From Mnemiopsis leidyi (taxonomy: Eukaryota; Ctenophora; Tentaculata; Lobata; Bolinopsidae): a stretch of 27,745 nt of DNA. The stretch is taken from the NCBI GenBank assembly GCA_000226015.1, contig JH152672.1, positions 1,233-28,977 of the forward strand, in the 5' to 3' direction. The translations under genes and the position numbers were made by a program. The notes beneath the pieces were generated by a model. The model saw only the letters and a list, made by a program, of their open reading frames with translations, made no database searches and was not told where the DNA came from. Numbering within the stretch: the stretch's first letter is position 1; the number at the start of each line of letters is the position of its first letter. This document shows positions 1-7,698 of this stretch, one piece after another.

Positions 1-22
1 TATATATAATATATATATATAT
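1..22. repeat. (TA)n microsatellite at left edge
   Basis: The first 22 bases are an almost pure TA dinucleotide run with one slip. It is cut by the window edge, so its full length is unknown. Confidence 0.9.
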
Positions 23-189
23 TGTTTAGGTGGTGAGCATGGCTACAAGCAGAGCAGCGTCTATGTTGTGCGGTAGCGCGCACCCCATAATTCACCTTAC
101 CGTGATCAGGCGCATTCACTCGCTTATTTGCAGCTCTCTTATCTGTTATCGCACTGCTTATCAGCTGTTTGTTAATCGACGTGGCTTGT

Positions 190-276
190 TGACAAGATGA
201 TCATATCCGTTTAACTTTTTAACGCCAGGAGAGCAGCTAGCTGCGAGCCGCGCGCGAGTCCGGTAACACCTCGACA
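190..276 (+). mobile_element. Short non-autonomous DNA transposon (MITE-like), copy 1
   Basis: This 87 bp element starts TGACAAGATG and ends CACCTCGACA, so its ends are short imperfect inverted repeats. An 11 bp direct repeat, ACGTGGCTTGT, flanks it exactly (179-189 and 277-287) and reads as a target-site duplication. The interior has a palindrome GCAGCTAGCTGC and a GC-rich GAGCCGCGCGCGAG block shared with two other copies in the window. There is no coding capacity, so it must have been moved by a transposase made elsewhere. Among known superfamilies a 9-11 bp duplication best fits Mutator/MULE, but the superfamily assignment is inference. Confidence 0.8.
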
Positions 277-539
277 ACGTGGCTTGTTTCACGCAACAGC
301 CTCACCTTATAATATGAAGTCATAAACTTGATGAATTGAATCGTATGTCTAATAAAGCATATCATAAGCTTGTAGGTTGATAACCTACTGTCGCGCCGGC
401 CATCACGCGCTGTCACGCATTTCTGGCCTGGCGAATTTCGTAGAAATTCTAGACGCGCATCGCCCGTTGAATCATAAGCTTGGAGTAAGGATGAAGGATG
501 TTCTAGTGCAGTTGAAAAACCGTATAGTCTGGGACTGGT

Positions 540-643
540 TGTCGAGCGCGAGGTTGGAGGTGTCACACGCGACTCGCAAGCGGCCCGCAGCTTGCTGCTC
601 TCCTGGCGTTTCGTTAAAACGTTAAACGGATATCATCTCGTCA
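540..643 (-). mobile_element. Short non-autonomous DNA transposon (MITE-like), copy 2
   Basis: Read on the minus strand, this 104 bp copy begins TGACGAGATGATATCCG and ends CTCGACA, with the same central GCAG/CTGC stem and GC-rich block as copy 1. An imperfect target-site duplication flanks it: GGGACTGG occurs at 531-538 and 645-652, within a 10 bp window whose outer bases differ. It is longer than the other two copies because of extra sequence near the minus-strand 3' end. It lies in opposite orientation to copy 1, but each copy has its own duplication, so they look like separate insertions rather than the two ends of one element. Confidence 0.75.
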
Positions 644-653
644 AGGGACTGGA

Positions 654-1085
654 GCATGTAGTATAGTAAAAGTAAAACTCAACATTAATTATTTTATACC
701 TGTACAATCAAATCATATGATATAGAAAATAACATGTTATTCAAAGCTAAGTAACTTTGTCAAGTTGCAAAGCTAAGTAACAAAGCTAAGTAACTTAGCC
801 AAAGAACCTAGCACAAGGTCTTCATCATAATATCAAAAAGTTAAATAAGATGAATCTTAAATGTTAAATCTGCCATTTACAATTATTGAAGAATGTAGCA
901 ATTTATCGCCGCTATTTGTTTTAAAAAGTCATCAAGAATGTGTTGATTCATCAATATTATTTAAGAAATAAAATAAAAAGCATACTAAAACACATATTTG
1001 GAGAGATGGGTCAAGGCTCGACAAAGCAGGTCATAGTGATTCACTTAATGGTTAGCTTGGGTTTTGACTTTGATAGGTCGGTGTA
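654..1085. other. AT-rich non-coding DNA with a small direct repeat
   Basis: No gene is recognised. Positions about 743-801 hold three copies of AAGCTAAGTAAC, the last two adjacent and the first separated by a short spacer. Otherwise this is AT-rich sequence between copies 2 and 3 of the short transposon. Confidence 0.5.
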
Positions 1086-1095
1086 AAGTACAAGT

Positions 1096-1177
1096 TGACG
1101 AGATGATATCCGTCTAACGTTCTAACGAGGAGAGCAGAAAACTGCGAGCCGCGCGCGGGTCGGGTAACATCTCGACA
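1096..1177 (+). mobile_element. Short non-autonomous DNA transposon (MITE-like), copy 3
   Basis: This 82 bp copy begins TGACGAGATGATATCCG and ends CATCTCGACA. It is flanked by a perfect 10 bp duplication AAGTACAAGT (1086-1095 and 1178-1187); an 11th base could also be counted. The perfect duplication suggests a fairly recent insertion. It is the shortest of the three copies, lacking a few bases around the ACGCCAGGAG segment seen in copies 1 and 2. Confidence 0.85.
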
Positions 1178-1187
1178 AAGTACAAGT

Positions 1188-1704
1188 AATATGCAGGTAA
1201 CTAGAGTTTATGTTAAAATGCCCTGGGTTGATTCAATCATATGCAATGGGGCAATTGGAACAATTGGCTAAGAATTTTCTTGTAGCCAGGTAATGGCAAA
1301 TGGACACGCTTGCTTGGTGCTTCTTCATACCCTTGTTTACTACTCTCAACTAACCAGTAGCCCGGTGTCTATTTGGCATTCAATAGATTGCTTTTAAGCC
1401 AGCCTTTAAGATAAGTTGGCAACCAGAACCTGCTAAGTCAGCATTGCTCCCTTAAGTCATTTTTATTTGTACAAGATTTAGAAAATTTAAAATGTTTATG
1501 TACAATTTAGAAGAAAAAGAGAACGAGTCCAGCAGTCAAGTCAATTTCCCCATGGTTTTTGGTATAAATAGAATCATGTAAATTTGATTGAATATAATAG
1601 CTATTTTCGTAATCACTGCCACGAAAATCGAAATATGGCGGATCCTAACACTCCCGTTATTTTATTCTCTCGTCATTTTATTCTCCTCTATTTGCTTCGA
1701 ATGA
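1188..1704. other. Non-coding DNA, nothing recognised
   Basis: No coding region, RNA gene or repeat boundary could be supported here. An ATG at 1634 opens a short frame that is not in phase with the LINE-like frame just downstream; it may be the damaged beginning of that element. Confidence 0.4.
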
Positions 1705-1944
1705 GGGTCGGACAAAGTCAAACAAGAAACTTCACTCGTTGATTCGGTTAGAACGGAACTTCAATCATATTCATACAGCTCAGCTGTTCAGAGAACTCCA
1801 CCAAATGAGCAGGTCTTAAGTTCTGAAGCCTTTTCGAGGGTCGTCCGCAACGTCGTGGTAGAAGAGGATCCCAGCCGTAATGTTGTTATTTTTGGTTTTA
1901 ATGAGGAGGACAATGATTTCTATGACATAGTATCTTTTAACTGA
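1705..1944 (+). pseudogene. LINE (non-LTR retrotransposon) ORF1-like relic
   Basis: An 80-codon frame is open from just after a TGA at 1702 to a TGA at 1942. It starts with a hydrophilic heptad-like stretch (DKVKQETSLVDSVRTELQ) and ends with the pattern VVEEDPSRNVVIFGFNEE. A V-x-E-E-D-x-S-R-N-V-V-I-F-G-like segment is typical of ORF1 proteins of several animal LINE clades, where it opens the nucleic-acid-binding domain after a coiled coil. No reverse transcriptase or endonuclease sequence follows within the window, so only a fragment remains. Assignment rests on recalled family pattern rather than a search, and the clade is not known. Confidence 0.5.
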
Positions 1945-3264
1945 TTTAAGATATTTAAGAAAACTTCTGTGCAAGCGAGTAAATAATTTGTTTCTATGCA
2001 GTGTTGCGGTTTGAAACTCACCTCACTAATCTTTGTTAAACAACCTTAACCAGGATTACTCATTATTTTGTCATCTCTTTTAAACAATAATATTGATATC
2101 TAAAATTTTAAAATATTTGTTGAATTGAAGATAATCCTAATGAGAGTAAATTTTTAATTCTATTCTAAGGTATGTGTGCCGCATAATTTTGTGCCGCGCA
2201 CGTGTATGCCTGCCCCAAAATGCAAAACCTCCTGTTCTGATGGACATGCAATGTTTGCACGGCATTTCACGAAGTCTTGCGCACACCATGCTGGGTCAAC
2301 TAGCACAGAGAATGTAATATTTATTATTTGATTTTAAATGTTCGATGCTGAAAATAAAAATTTTGTGTTTTGCTAAATTTTGTGTTTTACTAAGCTATGC
2401 AATCTGGCTGGCCATATATATTTTGAGTTTTCGGCCAACATTTGTTAAAACATGGAAGAGGTTAAGTGCAAGTAAACTATTTCTCACGAAATTAAGATAT
2501 AGTTTATGGCTATATGGAATAAGATAATTTAATAGCTATGAATAAGATAATTTAACTGACCCTGGCTGGTTTAAGTAGATATGTTCAGATATGTTCTGAT
2601 CATTTTCGTACATAATTGATTATCAATCTTGTTTAAATGAGCTATGAGAACTAGTAAATCAACAGTTAGTTTTATCATATGTACTCAAAAAATTCAAAAT
2701 TTCCATAAGAATTTTCCAGAAGAAGTTGTAAACATTATTGCCCAAAAGTTTTTAAAACTATTTGACCCCGAATTTTCACTTATAATTTTTTCCATCTCTG
2801 GTACTTTTTTTGCAGAAGGCAGGTAGATGGTTTAAAGTGGTCGGATCTTGGTGGTGGTAGGTGGGTAGGTAGGTAGATGGCAGTGTCCCCCTGTCTGCTG
2901 TTTGTGTCTGCGGTCACAAAGCAATTTAACACATAGTGAATGCCACCGTTACCATATTGACTTTACATGTTTTAAAAATTGCCTGCACAAAGTTATTCTA
3001 CACTGACTATATAATTGCAAGTTTATCAACGTTGCACGGCGTACGTATAACTATCAGAGCACTTCTCTGAAGTATTATGTCAATTCCAATTCTAATGCTT
3101 ATCTGACTTATAAATGCCTTATGTGCAATTATGGCCAATTAATTTAATTTTCAACAGTCCTTGAATTGCTTACTATATCCTTTTTTTGGCCTTAGGTAGG
3201 GACTAGGGAAAAACGAACTGGATTCCTCTAGGAAGCATCCTGATACTTTTACTTATCATTAGAC

Positions 3265-3365
3265 AGAGAGCGCCGCAGACCACTTGCCTGAGTACGACGT
3301 GGTACCCACTCGTACTCGTCACGTGACCATGCGCCAGCCAATCATGGCACGTAGAGCGTGCTCCT
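3265..3365. promoter_or_regulatory. CpG-rich islet with E-box and CCAAT motif
   Basis: A locally GC- and CpG-rich patch in AT-rich DNA contains the palindrome TCACGTGA (3319-3326, an E-box core) and CCAAT (3338-3342). Such combinations occur in promoters but also in mobile elements. No transcript can be assigned from sequence alone. Confidence 0.25.
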
Positions 3366-3719
3366 CTATGGAGAAGAGAGCAAACATTGAATTTGAACTT
3401 ATAAGAGTTATGAGTGCACAGTCAATGTTGATAAGTACAGAGTCAAAGTTGATAAATAAAGAGTCAATGTTAATATCTTACTGCTGGAAATTGGGATTGG
3501 AATGTATCCAGCATGAACAAAAGAATCTACGGTTTGGATATTAAAACACATGTAATGCCTAATTAGCTTCCTTTCAAGTCTACTATCAGTTAATCGTACC
3601 CTATTACCTTAACAACATTGCCATCTATATTGCATATTGAGTAGTACCATCACTATTCGCTACAGCGTGATCAGTAATCCGAGCATTTGATAATTGTCTG
3701 TATCATCGTTGTTAAAAGA

Positions 3720-3890
3720 GTGGCACGTGGGGCGTCCGCGCGTCATGACGTCAGCCCCACAAGGCAGCTGCTGGGACCAAAAAGAAGGCTGCGTGCGCTC
3801 ACAAGATCGTGTTACGTGGTGCGCTCTAAACCAATAGGGAACATGCACCTTGCTTGTACCTCTATCTTGTACCTCTCTATTGAATAAAAT
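3720..3890. promoter_or_regulatory. CpG-rich islet with CRE and E-box palindromes, followed by AATAAA
   Basis: This patch contains CACGTG (3724-3729), a full cAMP-response-element palindrome TGACGTCA (3746-3753), a CCAAT motif near 3831, and at its right end AATAAA followed by a short A-run near 3900. The same elements together could mark a promoter, or a degraded terminal repeat or retroposed sequence. No flanking duplication was found to decide between these. Confidence 0.25.
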
Positions 3891-4683
3891 TGAATTGTTT
3901 TAAAAAAAATTGTTTATCTCCGGAAGTAAAGGTCGTAGAAGGTCGGGCAAGGTCGCAAAATGTCGTCAATTTTTTGACAGTCTAATGAAAAGTTGTTTAT
4001 TGACCGCCCATCTTTTTTCGGGCCTAGGGCCCTCGACTCACTGGGCAGTCAATAAGCATTAAGCATACTTATTGCCTAATTTCAAATATTCTAAATTAGA
4101 TACTATTATTTTTATATTGTATAGTGTCACAAATTTTATGTTAAAATTCAAATACAGCTTACAAGGTCACATTCAGTACAAAATATAAGGTAGCGGAAAA
4201 GTTTTATTTTTTGCCATGCACCCGTGATCTTTTATCATGATGCTAAATTAACATTATTCGATTATAATTATTTTTCATCATTCCTTTAGCAGTTCTCAGA
4301 TTATTATAGATTATCTTTAGATTATTATTTTAGGATTAGCTAGGTTTTATCTGTGTAAATGTTAAGATATATATATTATGATTATGTAGAATGTAAATAC
4401 TGTATATTTTAAGTCATGCTATTAGTAACCAATACATCTTCGGGATGGAAATGATATTGAATAAAACGATTAAAGTATTACAGTAACTATGGCATTTCAC
4501 TTCACAAAAAATGTAAGTGACAACTTCATTAGTCCTGTTCATTATAAAACCGTACTTAAAAAAAACTAAGACTTTTCAGCATAATCAAATATAACCTCAT
4601 TTTGCGGTTCAGTTGAAGTTGGTAAACCTCAAATGATATCTAATTTAAGCCAGCTTCCACAAAATGCATCAAATAAGTAACCA

Positions 4684-4697
4684 TTTTTTCAGAAAGA
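4684..4697 (+). promoter_or_regulatory. 3' splice acceptor just upstream of IFT88 start
   Basis: TTTTTTCAG ends at 4692, leaving only AAAGA before the ATG. A strong acceptor with no upstream coding exon suggests either a spliced-leader trans-splice site or the end of a 5'UTR intron. Confidence 0.6.
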
Positions 4698-7139
4698 ATG
4701 GACCAGGACATCTACTCTGGATTTGATGAAGTCAATGACTTGTCTATGCTTCAAAACGAGGATGTTTTTCAAGAAGCTGTGAAGACAAGTTATGGCCAAA
4801 GAAGAGGACCCTTAGTGGTACCACAATCCCGTGGCGGTGCAGGATTTGGAGCAAAGAATGTAGCAAGTAAGCCTCCTCCGACAGCTATACGAGGTGTTCT
4901 CGGCTCGAGACGCGGTACCGCAGCTAGAGCTGGAGAGGAGGGGGCTGGACGGCCCATTACAGCTATTACTGCGGCTGGGTTTTCCACTGGTGCAGGTAAC
5001 CGCAAACCAGGTGCTGCGGACTACCGTGGATCTGGGGCTGAGGCCAAGCTGGAGGAAACCCCTGAGGCTGCGATCAAGAAAATGGAAAAAGAAATAATGG
5101 ACTTGATTGATGAGAGTTCATTTGCCTTGGAAAACAGGCAGTATAAAGTAGCTCTTGAGAAAGCTAACAAAGCTGTGACCAAAGAGAAAATTTTACAACG
5201 ACATCGAGATTTGCAAGGATTTTCTGAACAAACTTACTTGGACTTGACTTACTCTGTTTACTTTAATTCCGGAAATGTTTTTGAAGCTTGCGAAATGTAC
5301 CAAGAAGCTCAAACGGCGTACATGGCGATAATAAAAAATAAGGCCTTCAGTAATGCAGGCCGCTTTAGAGTCAATCTTGGAAACATTTTACTTAAGCAGG
5401 GAAAGCATGTTGAAGCCATAAGGATGTATCGCCGAGCACTGGATCAAATTCCTGAAACACACACACACATGAGGATTAAGATTCTCAAAAACATTGGAGT
5501 GACTTTCATTAAGATGAACCCTCCACAATATTCTGACGCAATTGTGTCTTTTGAACACATCATGAAAACAAAGCCTGATTTTAGAACTGCTTTTAACCTT
5601 ACTCTCTGCTACTATGCCATTGGTGATCAAGACAAGATGAAAAAGGCATTTCACAGACTTCTGACTGTACCAATAGAAGGCATAGAAGACGATGACAGGT
5701 ATTTGCAGTATGGCGACGACCCTCATTCGTCGTTAGTCCTCGAGGCAATAAAGGATGACGAACTAAGAAAGATTGAGCGAAACAAAAAACGGCTGGCAGA
5801 GAAAGCAATCATTCAGGCTGCAAAGCTCATCGCTCCTGTAATTGAAGGCACAGAGGCACTTGGTTTTGACTGGTGTGTTGATTGCGTACGGGAGTCTCAG
5901 CACAATGAACTAGCAAGTGAGTTGGAAATCAATAAGGCTATAATGTTTCTCAAGCAGAAAGACTTCCAGAAGGCTGTCGAAGCACTTAAAGTGTTTGAGA
6001 AGAAGAACTCAAAAATTGCATCTACAGCAGCAAATAATCTGTCCTTCCTGTATTTCTTAAAGGGCGAATCAAACGAAGCCGAAAAGTACGCTGATCAAGC
6101 CATTGAAAGTGATAGATATAACCAGTGTGCTTTAGTAAATCGTGGGAACATTCATTTCAAGGCAGGTGAACTGGAAAAAGCTCGGGACTATTATCAGGAA
6201 TCTCTTGCGATTGAATCCGGTTGTGCGGAGGCACTTTACAACCTCGGGCTTACTTTCAAAACTATGGGAAATCTGGACAATGCCCTGGAATGCTTTGAAA
6301 AGTTGCACACTATTTTGAACAACTGCCCGGAAGTAATTTATCAAATTGCCGCCCTGTATGACATGAAGCAAGACATCCAGCAGTCCGTTGATTGGTTCAT
6401 GCATCTCATCACCATTGTTCCAACTGATCCTGGCATCCTCTCTCAAATCGGTGCCATTTACGATCAAGATAACGACCGATCTCAAGCTTTCCAATACTTC
6501 CTTGAATCTCACAAATACTTCCCCTCCGACATCTCAACGATATCCTGGCTCGGTGCCTTCTATATAGATGGACAATTTCACGAGAAAGCAATCCAGTACT
6601 TCGAGAGAGCCTCGTTAGTTGAGCCCCAGGAGGTGAAATGGCAGTTAATGATAGCGAGTTGCTACCGGCGTAGCGGGAACTACCAGCAGTCTCTTGCAAC
6701 TTACAAGAAAATTCACATGAGGTTCCCTGAAAATGTTGAGTGTTTGAAATTTTTGGTAAGAATTTGTACAGATCTAGGGCTTAAGGAACTTCAAGAATAC
6801 GCCAATAAACTTAAAAAAGCTGAGAAAGCAAAGGAACTTCGAGAGCAGAGGCGAGAGAATTCTGGACGAAGGAGCGGTAGAAACCGCGGGAGCGGTGGGA
6901 GCGAGAGATCAAACTCTGGACACAGAGCACCTTCCGGACGTCAAAATTCCGGCAGAAAAGCTGACCAAGAAGTCGCAATCAGAGATTCCCACAGCGGGAG
7001 GAAGAAGCCGGTGGATGCTACCTACTCGGATCCTATCGGAGACCTGCCTCCCAGACCCAGAACTGCGGCTCGAAGTAGAGTTATCGAGGATGACGACTTT
7101 GGGGATGAAGAGTTGGGAGATGATTTGCTTCCCGAGTAA
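4698..7139 (+). CDS. IFT88: Intraflagellar transport protein 88 (TPR protein), single exon
   Basis: This encodes an 813-residue protein, close to the roughly 820-830 residues of vertebrate IFT88 (Polaris/Tg737). IFT88 is a core subunit of the IFT-B complex, which carries cargo from the cell body to the ciliary tip, and is needed to build cilia. The N-terminus has the family pattern DIYSGFDEVND, then EAVKTSYG and a Gly/Ala/Arg-rich linker with PITAITAAGFSTG. Tetratricopeptide repeats follow in two blocks, at about residues 180-335 and 415-690, including LDLTYSVYFN, VKWQLMIASCYRRSGNYQ and FPENVECLKFLVRICTDLGL. After a basic Ser/Arg/Gly-rich stretch the protein ends with the diagnostic acidic tail DFGDEELGDDLLPE. 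The frame is uninterrupted by introns, whereas the vertebrate gene is split into many exons. The start is the first ATG after a strong acceptor and matches the family's N-terminus. The EML gene begins 559 bp after the stop. Confidence 0.97.
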   Translation: MDQDIYSGFDEVNDLSMLQNEDVFQEAVKTSYGQRRGPLVVPQSRGGAGFGAKNVASKPPPTAIRGVLGSRRGTAARAGEEGAGRPITAITAAGFSTGAGNRKPGAADYRGSGAEAKLEETPEAAIKKMEKEIMDLIDESSFALENRQYKVALEKANKAVTKEKILQRHRDLQGFSEQTYLDLTYSVYFNSGNVFEACEMYQEAQTAYMAIIKNKAFSNAGRFRVNLGNILLKQGKHVEAIRMYRRALDQIPETHTHMRIKILKNIGVTFIKMNPPQYSDAIVSFEHIMKTKPDFRTAFNLTLCYYAIGDQDKMKKAFHRLLTVPIEGIEDDDRYLQYGDDPHSSLVLEAIKDDELRKIERNKKRLAEKAIIQAAKLIAPVIEGTEALGFDWCVDCVRESQHNELASELEINKAIMFLKQKDFQKAVEALKVFEKKNSKIASTAANNLSFLYFLKGESNEAEKYADQAIESDRYNQCALVNRGNIHFKAGELEKARDYYQESLAIESGCAEALYNLGLTFKTMGNLDNALECFEKLHTILNNCPEVIYQIAALYDMKQDIQQSVDWFMHLITIVPTDPGILSQIGAIYDQDNDRSQAFQYFLESHKYFPSDISTISWLGAFYIDGQFHEKAIQYFERASLVEPQEVKWQLMIASCYRRSGNYQQSLATYKKIHMRFPENVECLKFLVRICTDLGLKELQEYANKLKKAEKAKELREQRRENSGRRSGRNRGSGGSERSNSGHRAPSGRQNSGRKADQEVAIRDSHSGRKKPVDATYSDPIGDLPPRPRTAARSRVIEDDDFGDEELGDDLLPE

Positions 7140-7690
7140 AGATAGGCTTGTGCTGCTTTTGTGAAGTTTTCTTTCAAACTCGATTTTGCTGAATTTTGAT
7201 CAGTGCTATTCTGTGATGTACATGACTAGGCCGAGGAGTGAAATGTTATACGTGTGTGTACATGTCATGCAGTTTGCACATCATGCTTTATACTTTTCGC
7301 TCAATTGTTGTCGTTAATAAGCTTGTGTGTCAAAACATCTTGTTAAAAAATGTGAGTTCATTTCAGTTCTTCTACATAAAATCAAAATGTGTCGCTATCT
7401 GAGAAGGGTTTATTTTAGATTATCAAATATTTTGCTGTGCAAATTTAGATCCAAATGCTAATCGTGTTTCGTGTATATATTTCCCTTGTTTAATGATACT
7501 ACGTGGTCGCCTAACTGAATTTTGTTGCGTCATTCCTTGGTCTAACATCATTCTCATACTTATGTAATAATGAGGAATAAGAAGTTACACAACTTTATTT
7601 AAAGCTCATGCTGAAATAATTTGCAATATGAAATAATTCATGATATTCTCTGATACAATTAATTTTTCCATCTATTCTGTCTACCCCCTC
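7140..7690. other. IFT88-EML intergenic region
   Basis: AT-rich sequence with no gene. It must hold the IFT88 3'UTR. No canonical AATAAA was found; AATAAG at 7316-7321 followed by a GT-rich run is the best candidate. A pyrimidine tract and TAG close the region just before the EML start. Confidence 0.5.
7316..7321 (+). terminator. Possible variant poly(A) signal of IFT88
   Basis: AATAAG is followed directly by CTTGTGTGT, which resembles a GU-rich downstream element. It is weak evidence because the hexamer is not canonical. Confidence 0.25.
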
Positions 7691-7698
7691 TAGGTGTC
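7681..7698 (+). promoter_or_regulatory. 3' splice acceptor just upstream of EML start
   Basis: CTACCCCCTCTAG ends at 7693, five bases before the ATG at 7699. The pyrimidine tract is strong. It fits a trans-splice acceptor or a 5'UTR intron end, as for the other genes here. Confidence 0.6.

Larger units (their letters stand above)
1945..4690. other. Intergenic, low-complexity and simple repeats, no gene recognised
   Basis: This stretch upstream of IFT88 holds several small repeats: a direct repeat at 2509-2532 and 2535-2555 (core GAATAAGATAATTTAA), a GGTA-rich run at about 2850-2878, a 21-nt unit repeated three times at 3421-3482, and a 10-nt AAGGTCG unit three times at 3929-3958. Two CpG-rich islets are listed separately. 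Several short open frames are present, but none resembles a known protein. A promoter for IFT88, or for an IFT88-EML transcript, is expected somewhere here but cannot be placed. Confidence 0.5.

Noticed and set aside
190-643. Copies 1 and 2 of the short transposon as the two inverted ends of one 450-bp element
   Set aside because: Each copy has its own pair of ends and its own flanking duplication, so two separate insertions explain the data better.
3284-3544. 86-residue open frame
   Set aside because: Its C-terminal part is produced by a 21-nt tandem repeat, and the rest overlaps a CpG-rich islet; no family resemblance.
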